This document shows positions 43,386 to 54,700 of a stretch of DNA of 64,000 nt, one piece after another. The DNA lies in the NCBI RefSeq assembly GCF_007859935.1, contig NZ_SJPO01000017.1, positions 1 through 64,000 on the forward strand, given 5' to 3'. The position numbers were made by a program, and so were the translations under genes. The notes beneath the pieces were generated by a model. The model saw only the letters and a program-made list of their open reading frames with translations, was not told the origin of the DNA and searched no databases. Position 1 is the first letter of the stretch; the number at the start of each line of letters is the position of its first letter. Source of the stretch: Posidoniimonas polymericola (lineage in GTDB: Bacteria; Planctomycetota; Planctomycetia; Pirellulales; Lacipirellulaceae).

Positions 43386-46253
43386 CTACTGGCGGGTCGG
43401 CGACCTGCCCGCCATTGACGTCAAGATCAACATCCCTAGGACCAACGCCGATGGCTCGGGGACCGCGGCGGAGACCCCCGACGCCTGGGCGCCGAAGTTG
43501 TTCTTCCAGACGACATAGTCCTGGGCGTCGACCCCGTTGATTCCGTCTCCGGAGTTGTTTATCAGGTCTTCCGTGGGGGCGTTCAGGTTGTCCCGCCAGA
43601 CAGTGTAGTCCGCCGCGTTGACCATGCCGTCGCCGTTGAAATCCCCCAAGAGTGATTGGTAGTTGTCAACATAGGTCACGAAACTCGAAACAATACCACC
43701 GGGGGTCGAGAAGCGAAGGCGGATGTCCTCGTCCGCGGCCGAGGCGCCCTTGTAGATAAAACCAAGCGGCGTTGTTCCAGCGGCGAAGGTCGAGGCGCCG
43801 TCGAAGTAAGATTCGATGATCTGTGTCGGCCCGTTGGCGCCATCAGACTCCCAGCCGTTCCCCGTGCCGCTCCCAACGGGGAACCCGGCGTTACCCGCGA
43901 GCGGGTCGAGCTCGGTTGCGTCGAGGTTCCCACCGAGGCTCTCGATCTCGTAGCCCTTGAGGTTGACCGCCCCGGCGGTGTTGTTTTTCAGCGTCACCAG
44001 CCCCGACGATCGGTTCACCTCGATCTCGACGTAGGGATTGGTCGTGCCGTCCAACTGGATTCCCTGCTGGGCGTTGCTGACGATTTGAGAGATCTCGGCA
44101 GAGCTCAGCGCCCGCGAGTAGAGTCCGACCTCGTCGATGTAGCCGTCCCAAAATCCAAAACCGCCGGTGGCTGCAGAGCCGTCGTCGTTGGGCTTGGCGC
44201 CGATCCCAAGGCCGGTGGCCCAGCCCGCGTCTCCCGGTTGAAGCAGCGAACCAGCGTACGGCGAGGTCGCGACCACCGCCCCGTTTACGTAGAGCCGGTG
44301 CTCACCGGCGTCGGCGTCGAGAACAAAGGCCGTGTGGACCCACTGACCGACCGGCAGGTCTTCTGGCGTGACGTCGCTCACAAACTCCACGGGGTCGGAG
44401 GTCGCGTACTGACTGTTGAGCGTATTGGCGTCCGCCAATCCCAGACCAAAGTGGAACTGCCCCTGGATGGTGGAGCCCCAATTCTTGACGATCGACTCCC
44501 AGTCGCCGGTATTCGACTTGGCGAAGACCCAGGCGACGGCGGACATACTGTTTCCACTCACCCGCACAAAGTTCTGCCCAACCGCGGCGTCGTCCACGCC
44601 GTCTCCGCTGAAGGCATTGCCGAGACCCGGGTGGAGACTCCCCTCGAAGGTGGCGCCCCCGACCAGTTGGAGATCGATGTTGCTGCCGCTGAGTTCGTCG
44701 GCATTTCCATTGAGCGGGTAGTAGGCGTGGAACTGAGCGTGGGCGTCCCCTGCGACGGCCATTCCGAGACAGAGCACCGCGAGCAGGCAGGCCCGACGGC
44801 GAACCAGGCTCGACGCCAACGCGCCCAAGGGAATCAGGAGAGCGAGGGTCGTCGGCTCCGGCACGCCGGAGGCCATCGCGATGAAACTGCCGGCCCCGTT
44901 CGCGTTGTCATAAAGTGATCGGAAGATGCCGTAGTCGGTCAGATTCTTGCGTCCGTCGCCGTTCAGGTCCCCGCCGAGATAGGTCTGCACGGCGAGAAAG
45001 CCCGAAGTGTCCGCATCCGCACCGGAACGGAAAAGGGCGTAGTCGGTGGCGTCGATGTCCCCGTCTGCGTCGAAATCGCCTGGGGCATAGGACTCGCCCG
45101 CGTTGCCGGTAAAGGTCGCCGCGATCGTTTTGATCGTCCCCTGGCCGTCGTTGAGGAGCAGGTCGATGAAGACATCCTCGCCGGGGTTAGCGATCCAAGT
45201 GTCGGCGCCGAAACTAACCGTCTTGCCCATCGAAATGGTCCCGCCATCGGTCCCCGGCGCCCCCTCACTGAACTCAATGCTGTACTCCTTGGCGGAATTG
45301 GTCAGCACGGTCCAGGTGTCGTCGTCGATGGACTCGTCGCCGGCGCCGTCAAAGCGGCCAGCCACGGAATCCCACATCGACGGGTTGAGCGCGCCCGACG
45401 CCGACCGCACTGTGTAACCCAGCAAATCGATGTCGAAACTGGAGTCGTTCGTGAACACGATTTCGCCCGAGTCGCGGTCGACGGTGAAGGTGGGGTCTAT
45501 CGTCACCGATTGGGTGTGGTCGTTGAAGAAGTAGAGGCCCCCGATCTGCTGCTCGCTGAGCGTTCCGCTGAAGACCGAAAACTCGTCAACTGCGCCGTCG
45601 AACCCTTCGCTCCAGAACGAGCGGTTCCCTACCTGGATGTAGGGGAACGTATCAACCAGCGGCGCGACTTCGTTCGACTGGACAGCCGCCCCATCGACGT
45701 ACATCGAAACGACGGAAGACGCCCCTTCGTAGGTCACCGTGTACATGTGGAAATTGCCATCGGTCGGATAGGTAACCCCGGAGTTGAGGTCGACGTTGGC
45801 GCCCCAGAAATGGAAACCGTTGAAGTCGATGATGGCCCGGGCGCGTCCGTCGTCGATCCCGCCGGCGTACTGCCAGTTGACGCCGAAGCCCGCGACGTGG
45901 GTCAGGAACCCCCCGGCGGAATCTGTCCAGACATTGAGCGACCAACTCTCGTCGCCCAGCGTTGGTAGCCCATCCGCAAAATCGTTTGCCACCCCGTCTC
46001 CTGGCGTGACTCCTTCATCAGGCGTCGCGGCGAGCGCAACGGCTTGACCAAACTTGCCCGGCACGAATGTGGGGGAGCCCACCGGGGTTCCCGTGTTGCC
46101 GTTTCCTGACGCGTCGCTGTAGTCGTTTTCGAAGCTCCAACGATGCACCAGGCTCTGAGCCAAGCACCGGTCCGTGGGGGCGATAAACGCACCGAAACAA
46201 ACCAGCGCTATTGAACACGTGGCAGCAAGACTTCGCCAAGAGCTGCAGTACAT
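43386..46253 (-). CDS. Double LamG/PEP-CTERM protein, apparent fusion of two exported proteins
   Basis: The 955-residue frame reads as two complete exported proteins in series. Part one: signal peptide (1-33), LamG domain (SLVHRWSFENDYSDASGNG, about 35-235), a lamin-tail-like segment (about 255-390), dockerin-like loops (PGDFDADGDIDATDYALF, GDLNGDGRKNLTDYGIF) and a PEP-CTERM tail starting VPEPTTLALL at 464. Directly after its RRR comes a second signal-like helix (CLLAVLCLGMAVAGDAHAQ, ending Q507). Part two: a second LamG domain (AYYPLNGNADELSG), another lamin-tail-like segment, a dockerin-like loop (GDFNGDGMVNAADYTVW) and a final PEP-CTERM-like end (AVPEPSALVLGMLIL). Loss of a stop/start between tandem genes would explain this; a sequencing indel is the alternative. 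Confidence 0.8.
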   Translation of the reverse strand: MYCSSWRSLAATCSIALVCFGAFIAPTDRCLAQSLVHRWSFENDYSDASGNGNTGTPVGSPTFVPGKFGQAVALAATPDEGVTPGDGVANDFADGLPTLGDESWSLNVWTDSAGGFLTHVAGFGVNWQYAGGIDDGRARAIIDFNGFHFWGANVDLNSGVTYPTDGNFHMYTVTYEGASSVVSMYVDGAAVQSNEVAPLVDTFPYIQVGNRSFWSEGFDGAVDEFSVFSGTLSEQQIGGLYFFNDHTQSVTIDPTFTVDRDSGEIVFTNDSSFDIDLLGYTVRSASGALNPSMWDSVAGRFDGAGDESIDDDTWTVLTNSAKEYSIEFSEGAPGTDGGTISMGKTVSFGADTWIANPGEDVFIDLLLNDGQGTIKTIAATFTGNAGESYAPGDFDADGDIDATDYALFRSGADADTSGFLAVQTYLGGDLNGDGRKNLTDYGIFRSLYDNANGAGSFIAMASGVPEPTTLALLIPLGALASSLVRRRACLLAVLCLGMAVAGDAHAQFHAYYPLNGNADELSGSNIDLQLVGGATFEGSLHPGLGNAFSGDGVDDAAVGQNFVRVSGNSMSAVAWVFAKSNTGDWESIVKNWGSTIQGQFHFGLGLADANTLNSQYATSDPVEFVSDVTPEDLPVGQWVHTAFVLDADAGEHRLYVNGAVVATSPYAGSLLQPGDAGWATGLGIGAKPNDDGSAATGGFGFWDGYIDEVGLYSRALSSAEISQIVSNAQQGIQLDGTTNPYVEIEVNRSSGLVTLKNNTAGAVNLKGYEIESLGGNLDATELDPLAGNAGFPVGSGTGNGWESDGANGPTQIIESYFDGASTFAAGTTPLGFIYKGASAADEDIRLRFSTPGGIVSSFVTYVDNYQSLLGDFNGDGMVNAADYTVWRDNLNAPTEDLINNSGDGINGVDAQDYVVWKNNFGAQASGVSAAVPEPSALVLGMLILTSMAGRSPTRQ

Positions 46254-47179
46254 CGGAGGAGTTCCTTTTCAGATTGCAGACAACGACCGAGGTCAGCAGG
46301 TCGGGAGACACCCGATCCCGCTGTTCACTGACGCCGGCCTTCAAGAGAGAAAAGAGGGAATTGGTGGAGAGGTACAGAGCTATCGCTAGCGTCTCGCAGC
46401 AACCGCATGACGTGACTTGGCGGATGAACTCTCGGATCGTACAGGGCGAATTCCCCGCCCGCCTTACGGGGATTCCTCCCAGAAATGCGACGAAATGCCG
46501 CGGGCAATTTCACTATCCATTGAAGGAATAGGTCCGGATCCCGCCGAATCAGAGGGAGGGCGTAAGGAAAAGGCTACCTGGGCCCTACCCTGAGGTGGGG
46601 GCTACATCACGCCAGTTGTTTGCGGTTGCTCTACTCGGGCTTGCTTCATCCGGCCGCGAGCCACCCGCCAGTGCCGTTGCGCTGATTGCTGTCGTCGGTT
46701 GCGACGAGACACTCACTCAGCCTGAGCGGGTCTTGCACGCGTTTAAGAGGAAGGGCCTCCTTCCAGGATTCTTGCTGTTGGCGGGACGAATGGGGGCGAA
46801 GCAAAAGGCTCGTGTCGTGAACGGCCAGCGTTGAGAATATCGCCCCGATGAGTGGGCGCTCGAAGCCGGGCGTCGGAGGGCACAGCTGCCAACGAGCGGT
46901 TGACGATGGTCCATGGCAAATCGATAGCGTCATACCAGACTCGCCTATAGCGCGCTGACGTGGGACTAACTGAGCACATCGATGGAAAGTATCATCGTCG
47001 ACAAACGGATGCAAAAACTCAGACGGCCGACGCGTCTGCGATCTATCTCCCGTTCAACGACGAGCGGCGTCCTTCGGTTCATACAGCTTTTTTGTGCGCT
47101 CGTGGGGCAGGGGCTACGCGGTGGGATCGCACCGAGGAGATACCCTCGTGCGATTCCACCGGCTCCCCCTGGGGTATTC
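46254..47179. other. Divergent intergenic region, no gene recognised
   Basis: The 926 bp lie between the minus-strand LamG gene and the plus-strand PSD1 gene. Several short frames exist on both strands, but none has family features, a convincing start or consistent codon use. The in-frame extension of the PSD1 gene back to 46982 was rejected because its residues look non-coding. Promoters for both flanking genes should be here; I found no strong hexamer pair. Confidence 0.5.
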
Positions 47180-50100
47180 ATGCGGCGCAGAGACTGCCGA
47201 CAGGCTTCCCATCGTGGCTCACCGTGGACGTGCCTGACCTGGGTGAGGATTGCCACGGCGTGTCTTCTGCTAGTAAGCGCCGCGGCGCGACTGAACGCGG
47301 CCCAAGGCAACGCCTACGATCAGGCGCGTGACATCCGCCCGATTCTTTCGGACAACTGCTTTTCTTGCCACGGGCCGGACGAAGAGTCCCGCGAAGCCGA
47401 CCTGAGGCTCGACTTGGATGAAGGGATCGAGTCGGCTTTCCGTAGCGATGCTGAATCGAGCGAGGGGTGGCGGCGGGTTCATTCCACGGATGAGTGGGAG
47501 GTGATGCCCCCACCAACCTCCGGCAAAGATCTCACGGCATCGGAGATCCGTAAAATCGAAGCCTGGGTCTCTGCGGGAGCGCCTTGGTCGGGGCATTGGT
47601 CGTTTAGCCCTCCTCGTCGCGTGACCCCACCGATCGTAGCCGGACGCGATCCGACGAGTGCGATTGACTCATTCGTTCTCCATCGACTGAAAGCAGCAGG
47701 GTTGAGCCCCTCACCAACTGCTTCGAAAGCGGTTCTGCTGCGGCGTGTGTCCTTCGACCTAACCGGTCTGCCGCCGACACTATCGGAAATTGACCTCTTC
47801 TTGAAGGATGATTCTCCGGACGCCTACGAGAGGGCGGTCGATCGGCTGTTGGCGTCTCCGCATTTTGGAGAGCGGTTTGCCTCGCTTTGGCTCGATGCGG
47901 CGAGGTACAGCGACACCTACGGCTACCAGCGCGACGAGGACCGGCGTGTCTGGCCGTGGCGTGATTGGGTCGTTTCGGTACTCAACAAGAATATCGCCTA
48001 CGACGAATTCCTCCGACTGCAACTCGCTGGGGACCTCATTGCATCGCCGACAAAGGAATCCATTTTAGCGACGGCTTTCAACCGCCTTCATGGGCAGAAC
48101 ACCGAAGGGGGGAGCATCCCCGCGGAGTTTCGCATGGAGCACGTCGCAGACCGTACTCAGACCGTCGCGACCTCAATGCTCGGGCTCACGATGGAGTGCT
48201 GCCGCTGCCACGATCACAAGTACGACCCTCTATCGTTAAAAGACTACTACGCCCTGTCTGCGTTTTTCGACAAGATCGACGAGAACGGAATCATCTCCTT
48301 CTTTACTCCGACCACTCCGCCGCCAACCCTGAAGATGCCAAGCGACAAACAGCAGGCAAGAATTACGCGGCTTTGCCAGGCAGTCACTGAGGCCGAGCAG
48401 GGAGTCGCTCGCGTAGCCAGCCAGCAGAAAGATCGTGTCCGGCGACCATCTTCGAGCGCCGACTGGCCCCTCCCCAAACCTACCGCGGTGGCGAGTTTTG
48501 ACGCCCATGTTGCTCCGCCCAACCAGCTTGTCGAAGGCCGACATGGGTCGGCGGTTCGCCTGACGGGTGACGACGAGCTCGCCGCCTTCAAGGGCGGTTC
48601 ATTCGATCGCGAGGACCCCTATTCCTTGTGTGTTTGGGTGCGAGCCGACCAGAAGCACGAGCGAGCGGTGATTGTTCACGCGACCAGAGCCGCCCTCGAC
48701 TCGGGTAGCCGTGGTCACGAGTTGATCCTCGAGGACGGGCGGCTCAGCGCGTCCCTGACGCACTTCTGGCCCGGCGACGCAATCCGCGTGCGGGCTGTCT
48801 CCCCGATCCCACTCGACCATTGGGTTCACGTGGCGGTCACGTACGACGGATCAAGCCGCGCCGAGGGGATGCGTCTCTATGTGGATGGCGGTCTGGTCTC
48901 GACGGAGGTTGTTCGTGACTGCCTAACCAGGAGCCCAGTCGACCCCGAGGTCAATCGCATCGCGGTCGGCGCTCGCTACCGCGACCGCGGGTTTACTGGT
49001 GGGGAAGTTGACGAACTCTTGCTCTACGACCGTCGGCTCTCAGCCCTAGAGATCTCAGCGATTGCTGGCGAAGGATCGGTTGACGGAGCCGCCGCGGCGA
49101 CGACCGACGAATTGCTCGAACACTATCTGCTGACGCAATGCGACGAGTACGCGCGCGCGCTCGAGAGACTACGCGATCGTCGCCATGAGTTGTTCGCAGT
49201 CGAGAATACGGTAGATGACATCATGGTCATGCGGCAATTCCCGGGGGCGGAGCCGAGCCGAATCCGATTGCGCGGGGCTTACGATCAGCTCGGCGACGTT
49301 GTAGAGCCTAACACCCCGGCGTTCCTGCCAGCGCTCCCGGATAGCACGCCCGCTGATCGGCTTGCATTGGCGAAGTGGATGGTCGATCCGATGAATCCGC
49401 TTACATCTAGGGTAGCGGTCAACCGGTTCTGGCAGGCAGTTTTTGGTGAAGGCTTCGTCCGCACCCCTGGCGACTTCGGTGCCCAGGGAGATCCGCCGTC
49501 TCACCCGGATTTGCTCGATTACCTGGCGGTAGATTTCGTTGAGAGCGGCTGGAATATCAAAAAGCTTATCAAACAGATGGTGCTCTCCGAGACCTACCAG
49601 AGATCAACCCACACCGACGCGGAGTCGATCGCAATCGACCCGGAGAACCGCCTCCTGGGTCGATCGACGAGGCGGCGTTGGCCAGCGGAGATGCTCCGCG
49701 ACAACGCCTTGGCCGTTAGCGGCTTGCTCGTCATGTCGGTCGGGGGCCCGCCGGTCCGCCCCTACGAGGTAGAGGTCTCATTCTCGCCGGCGCCAAGACA
49801 GACGGGCGAGGGGCTCTACCGTCGGAGCCTCTACACCTATTTTAAGCGGTCGGCGCCTGTGCCGGTGCTCACCGCGTTCGACGCCCCCGACCGCTCGGTA
49901 TGCAGGATGTCTCGCGAGCAGACGCAGTCGCCAATGCAGGCGCTTGTGCTCCTGAACGGCACTCAGTTCGTCGAGGCCGCCCGGGTTTCTGCCGAGAGTG
50001 CAGTATCCGAGTGCGGCGCTGACCGAGCAGCGGTTGTCGAGCGTCTGTTTAGGTTGTACACAAGTCAGCGGCCCAGTTCAGATGAACTGGGGGTGCTCAC

Positions 50101-50275
50101 TGAGCTGCTCGACCGACAGCGTGACCACTTCCGTGAGCGAGGCGACGATGCCCGCGCCCTCCTTTCGGTAGGTGATCGCAAGCGAGACGAGCAATTGGAA
50201 GTCGCGCAGGTAGCGGCAGCGACCATTGTGACGCAGGTTATCATGAACTGCGACAAGTGCGTGACGCGGCAGTAA
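47180..50275 (+). CDS. PSD1 (DUF1549/DUF1553) protein with cytochrome c and LamG domains
   Basis: The 1,031-residue exported protein has a signal peptide (VRIATACLLLVSAAARLNAA) and the planctomycete cytochrome c domain with haem motif CFSCH (DNCFSCHGPDE). Then comes DUF1549 (FDLTGLPPTLSEIDLFL, WLDAARYSDTYGYQRDEDR, CCRCHDHKYDPLS), a LamG domain in the middle (about 430-640) and the C-terminal DUF1553 (NPLTSRVAVNRFWQAVFGEGFVRTPGDFG, SMQRS-like and FDAPDRSVC segments). The family is abundant in planctomycetes; its role is not established but the paired DUF1501 protein always follows. The start at 47180 (MRRRDCRQ) places the signal peptide close to the N-terminus. A DUF1501 gene follows after 33 bp. 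Confidence 0.9.
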   Translation: MRRRDCRQASHRGSPWTCLTWVRIATACLLLVSAAARLNAAQGNAYDQARDIRPILSDNCFSCHGPDEESREADLRLDLDEGIESAFRSDAESSEGWRRVHSTDEWEVMPPPTSGKDLTASEIRKIEAWVSAGAPWSGHWSFSPPRRVTPPIVAGRDPTSAIDSFVLHRLKAAGLSPSPTASKAVLLRRVSFDLTGLPPTLSEIDLFLKDDSPDAYERAVDRLLASPHFGERFASLWLDAARYSDTYGYQRDEDRRVWPWRDWVVSVLNKNIAYDEFLRLQLAGDLIASPTKESILATAFNRLHGQNTEGGSIPAEFRMEHVADRTQTVATSMLGLTMECCRCHDHKYDPLSLKDYYALSAFFDKIDENGIISFFTPTTPPPTLKMPSDKQQARITRLCQAVTEAEQGVARVASQQKDRVRRPSSSADWPLPKPTAVASFDAHVAPPNQLVEGRHGSAVRLTGDDELAAFKGGSFDREDPYSLCVWVRADQKHERAVIVHATRAALDSGSRGHELILEDGRLSASLTHFWPGDAIRVRAVSPIPLDHWVHVAVTYDGSSRAEGMRLYVDGGLVSTEVVRDCLTRSPVDPEVNRIAVGARYRDRGFTGGEVDELLLYDRRLSALEISAIAGEGSVDGAAAATTDELLEHYLLTQCDEYARALERLRDRRHELFAVENTVDDIMVMRQFPGAEPSRIRLRGAYDQLGDVVEPNTPAFLPALPDSTPADRLALAKWMVDPMNPLTSRVAVNRFWQAVFGEGFVRTPGDFGAQGDPPSHPDLLDYLAVDFVESGWNIKKLIKQMVLSETYQRSTHTDAESIAIDPENRLLGRSTRRRWPAEMLRDNALAVSGLLVMSVGGPPVRPYEVEVSFSPAPRQTGEGLYRRSLYTYFKRSAPVPVLTAFDAPDRSVCRMSREQTQSPMQALVLLNGTQFVEAARVSAESAVSECGADRAAVVERLFRLYTSQRPSSDELGVLTELLDRQRDHFRERGDDARALLSVGDRKRDEQLEVAQVAAATIVTQVIMNCDKCVTRQ

Positions 50276-50308
50276 GGAGAGCATCTACCGGCTGGCGGAG
50301 CCTAGAGG

Positions 50309-51757
50309 ATGTCAATGAAACACCAACAGAACACACGCTGCACCGGCCGGGAGGCAACGGTGGGGATGTCGCGCCGTGAGATGCTCCACCGGAGCTGCTA
50401 CGGGCTCGGCGCCGCCGCGCTGCACCAACTTCTGGCCGGCGAAGCCAATGGGGGCGCCGCTACTAAGAACTTGACCGCCACCGCGAGTCGTGTCATTTTT
50501 CTGTTCCAGTCTGGCGCCCCCTCGCAGATGGACCTCTACGACTACAAGCCGCTGCTCAACGAGCGTCAGGGGCAGGAGTTGCCAGACAGTGTCCGCCAAG
50601 GACAGCGGCTCACCGGCATGAGCGCCAACCAGTCGAGCATGCCACTCGTCGGATCACCGTACCGATTCGCGAGGCACGGCCAATCGGGGATGTGGTTTAG
50701 CGAATTGCTTCCGCACACCGCTCAGATCGCCGACGATCTTTGTGTCGTGAAGTCGATGCACACCGAGGCAATCAACCATGGGCCCGGTGTTTCCTTCTTC
50801 CAATCTGGTTCCCCATTCCCCGGGCGCCCCAGCATTGGGGCGTGGGTTGATTACGGATTAGGAAGCGAGAACAAGAACCTCCCGGGCTTTGTTGTCCTGA
50901 CCACCAAGCACAAGGGGGGGCAGCCCCTCGTATCGAGCTACTGGGGCAATGGATTTCTTCCGTCCGAGCATCAGGGGGCGAGGTTCCGCAGCGGCGACAA
51001 CCCGATCCTCTACCTCGACAACCCAGCCGGGGTAGACGCGGAGTGCCGCCGTGACACCCTCGACGCCCTAGCGAGCCTCCACAAAAGCCAGGCGCGGGGC
51101 GAACCGCACGGCGAGATCGAATCTCAGATCGCCCAGTACGAACTGGCGTACCGCATGCAGATGGCAACGCCCGAGGTGCTGGACCTGAGCGGCGAGTCTC
51201 AATCAACCTTCGACCTCTACGGTGAGGATGCCCGCGAGCCGGGGACTTATGCCTCGAACTGCCTATTGGCGAGGCGTCTGGCCGAACGTGGCGTGCGATT
51301 TATCCAGCTCTACCACCAGGATTGGGACCACCACGAAGCCCTCCCGAAGCAATTGCCCCGCCTCTGCCGTGAAACCGACCGGGCTTCGGCGGCGCTCGTA
51401 TCCGACCTCAAGCAGCGGGGGCTCCTGGAGGATACGCTAGTGGTCTGGGCCGGGGAATTCGGGCGTACCAACTACTGCCAAGGAAAGCTCGTCCCTAACA
51501 ACTTTGGGCGGGACCACCACCCCAAATGCTTCACTCTGTGGGCGGCCGGCGGCGGGTTCAAGGCCGGCGCCGTGCACGGAGCCACCGACGATTTTTGCTA
51601 CAACATCGTCGACCGCCCGGTTTCGGTCTACGACTTCAACGCGACGTTGTTGTACGTTTTGGGGATCAACCATACTCGACTGACGTATCGCTACCTCGGA
51701 CGCGACTTTCGATTGACTGATGTCCACGGCGAGGTGCGGCATGAACTACTCTCCTAA
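50309..51757 (+). CDS. DUF1501 family Tat-exported protein
   Basis: The 482-residue protein has a Tat leader (MSRREMLHRSCYGLGAAALHQ) and the DUF1501 body, an alkaline-phosphatase/sulfatase-like fold: FLFQSGAPSQMDLYDYKP, SMHTEAINHGPG, LARRLAERGVRFIQLYHQDWDHH and VWAGEFGRTNYCQG, then DHHPKCFTLWAAGGG. Potential metal ligands are the histidines and aspartates in these blocks. Substrate is unknown; sulfated polysaccharides have been suggested for the family because of the fold. GGCGGAG at 50294-50300 serves the ATG. It forms module 1 with the preceding PSD1 gene. Confidence 0.9.
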   Translation: MSMKHQQNTRCTGREATVGMSRREMLHRSCYGLGAAALHQLLAGEANGGAATKNLTATASRVIFLFQSGAPSQMDLYDYKPLLNERQGQELPDSVRQGQRLTGMSANQSSMPLVGSPYRFARHGQSGMWFSELLPHTAQIADDLCVVKSMHTEAINHGPGVSFFQSGSPFPGRPSIGAWVDYGLGSENKNLPGFVVLTTKHKGGQPLVSSYWGNGFLPSEHQGARFRSGDNPILYLDNPAGVDAECRRDTLDALASLHKSQARGEPHGEIESQIAQYELAYRMQMATPEVLDLSGESQSTFDLYGEDAREPGTYASNCLLARRLAERGVRFIQLYHQDWDHHEALPKQLPRLCRETDRASAALVSDLKQRGLLEDTLVVWAGEFGRTNYCQGKLVPNNFGRDHHPKCFTLWAAGGGFKAGAVHGATDDFCYNIVDRPVSVYDFNATLLYVLGINHTRLTYRYLGRDFRLTDVHGEVRHELLS

Positions 51758-51770
51758 TAATGAATCCTCG

Positions 51771-54700
51771 ATGATTTCGCGACGCCCTTACGACAATGGT
51801 TTGGTGGTCATGCCCCGCAGAGCGGCCCGTCGCGAATGGCGCGCGTCCCGCCGTCGTCTACTGTTGAAATCGCTCGCCGCCGTACTGGCTGCGGCGGCGG
51901 CCTGCATCGCAAACGAAGCGGCGCAAGCAGACGACAGCGTCCCCGAGCTCTCTCACCTCGTGCGGCCGATCTTGTCGGATAAGTGCTTCTACTGCCACGG
52001 GCCCGACGAAGCGAATCGCCCGACCGACCTTCGTATGGATACCCCGGAGGGGATCCGCCAAGCATTCGATGGCGGCCTGAAAAAGAGCCTCGCGTGGCGC
52101 CGGATTGCCGCCGACGACGATGCCGATAGGATGCCCCCGGCCGGCTCGCACAAGCCATTGACCGCCGCGGAAAAGCAGACGCTCCAGGATTGGGTCGCAG
52201 CGGGCGCGGTTTGGTCGCCGCACTGGGCGTTCGTCCCACCAGTCAAGGCCGAACCCCCCAGAGAGTATTCCGCCCATCCGGTCGACGCCTTCGTGCGTCG
52301 CCGCCTGCATCGCGAGGGCCTCGCGCCCTCCGGGCGGGCCTCGAGGGAAAAGCTGATCCGCCGCGTCACTTTCGACCTTCACGGACTGCCGCCCACGATC
52401 GAAGAGATCGACGACTTCGTTCAGGATACCCGGCCCGACGCTTGGGGGCGCGTGATCGACCGCCTCCTCGCCTCACCACGTTACGGCGAGCGGATGGCGG
52501 TCTCTTGGCTCGATGGGGCCCGCTACGCCGACACCAACGGGTATCAGAACGACTTCCGTCGCACGATGTGGCCCTGGCGTGATTGGGTGATCAACGCCTT
52601 TAACCGCAACATGCCGTTCGACCAATTCACGATCGAACAGATAGCGGGGGACCTCCTTCCGGAGCCGACTAATGAGCAACGCATCGCGTCCGGCTTCAAC
52701 CGCAACAACCGAACCGTCACCGAGGCCGGATCGATCCCTGAAGAATGGCTCGTGGAGAACGTGATCGACCGCGTCGAAACCACATCGACCGTGTTTCTTG
52801 GGCTAACGATGGGCTGCGCGCGGTGCCATGACCACAAATTCGACCCCATATCGCAGCAAGAGTTCTATGAGTTCTACGCGTTCTTCAACAACATCGAAGA
52901 GGAAGGGGTCTACTCCGAGGTGCGCGGCAATGTCGGCCCGGTAGTTGAGTGCCTAAGCGAGGCCGACCGGCTCGAACTCGCTCGCCTGGAGTCGCGAGTG
53001 CGTCTTGAGACCAAGTCGCTAGCCGAAAGCCGGTCGTCGGCGATAGCTTCGTTGAGGGAATGGGCGGTCGAGACGCCACTCCCCCGAGCGATTCCCACTA
53101 CTGCCGCGGTGCGGCTGGACGGCGCTCCATTTGCGGCGGTGGCCGAACATGAAAAGGTCGTCTCGCCCAACGCGGCAAGCCATCTTCCCAAGACCGAAAA
53201 CGCCTTCCTGGGACCCGTCGCGACGCTCGAGGGCGATCAGTGGCTGGAGTACGAGGGCTTGTTCGAGCCCCACGCCGACCGCCCGTTCACCCTGACCGCG
53301 TGGGTCAAGCGACTGGGGGGAGGAGTGATACTTTCCAAGATGGCCGACAGCGACGCCTATCGGGGCATCGACTGGATGCTGGACGAAGGGAACCACCTTG
53401 TCACCCACTTCATTGACCGCTGGCCAGAGAGCGCACTGAAGATGACGACCAAGAAACCCCTGGCCGAGGGTGTGTGGACCCACGTCGCGGTCGCCTACGA
53501 CGGGAGCTCGAAGCCGTCGGGCGTTTCGATCTTCTTCGGGGCCGAACCGCAGCCGACGATCACGAACAACAACTCCCTCTCGGGCCCGCTGCAAACGGGC
53601 CAGCCCTTCCGCATCGGGCGGCGTTCGGGTGGCTCGATGCTGCACGGCAGCGTTGCGCGTATTCGCGTCTTTGACTACGTCTTGTCGGGCGATGAGCTGA
53701 GTGAGATTATCGCCAGCGATCTGCTGAGTGCGCCCGCGACGAGGAAGTTCGCCGAGGCGTCGACAGGGAGCCAGGCCGCAGAGACCAAGACGTCCGTCGA
53801 GAATGTCTTGCTCGCTGAGTACTCCGCGATCGTCGATCCCAACGGCGGCAACGAGTACGCCAAGGCCAGCAGCCGACTCGAGGAAGCCCGGCGCGCGGCA
53901 GACGAGTTCCGCGAAAACATCCCAACCTGTATGGTCATGCAGGAACGTGAGACTCCCCGCGAGACGTTTGTCTTGAGCCGGGGCCAGTACAATCAACCAG
54001 ACCTGCAGCGCCAAGTCTTTCCGTCAGTACCGACGTTTCTGGGGGCCCTGCCGTCGGGTCGCGCCGATCGCCTGGCGCTTGCCGAGTGGATCGTCTCCCG
54101 CGACAACCCCCTGACCGCCCGTGTCGTGGCGAATCGCCTCTGGGGGAGATTCTTCGGGAGGGGACTCGTCAAGACGGAGGAAAACCTGGGCGTCCAATGC
54201 GACCCTCCGTCCCACCCCGAGCTGCTCGACTGGCTAGCGGTTGAGCTCATGGACTCGGGTTGGGACCTCCAGCACCTTACGCGGCTGGTGCTCACGAGCA
54301 AAACGTATCAGCAGTCGACCGTCGCCGACCCCGAACGGTACCGAGAAGAACCGGACAATCGTCTACTCGAGCGGGGTCCGCGGCGCCGTCTGCAGGCAGA
54401 GTTTGTCCGCGATCAAGCATTGTCGGTCGGGGGTTTGCTCACCGACCGAATAGGCGGGGCCTCGGTGTTCCCCTACCAGCCCAGCGGGTTGTGGGACGAG
54501 CTTGCCGGTGGCGCCAACGAGGGGTCCTACAAACAGTCACGCGGCCCGGACCTCTATCGACGCTCTTTGTATACCTATCGTAAGCGGACCGTGCCCCACC
54601 CGACCACGGCCGTATTCGATGCGCCGGGTTTCGAGATTTGCACCGTTAAGAGGTCTTTGACAAACACCCCGCTCCAGGCGTTGGCCCTGCTCAACGACCC

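Noticed and set aside
43656..44918. 420-residue plus-strand frame opposite the fused LamG gene
   Set aside because: Composition is of a shadow frame; the minus strand shows signal peptides, LamG and dockerin-like repeats.
46646..47014. 122-residue minus-strand frame in the gap before the first PSD1 gene
   Set aside because: No recognised domain, no Shine-Dalgarno, and it overlaps the likely promoter region. A decayed gene cannot be excluded.
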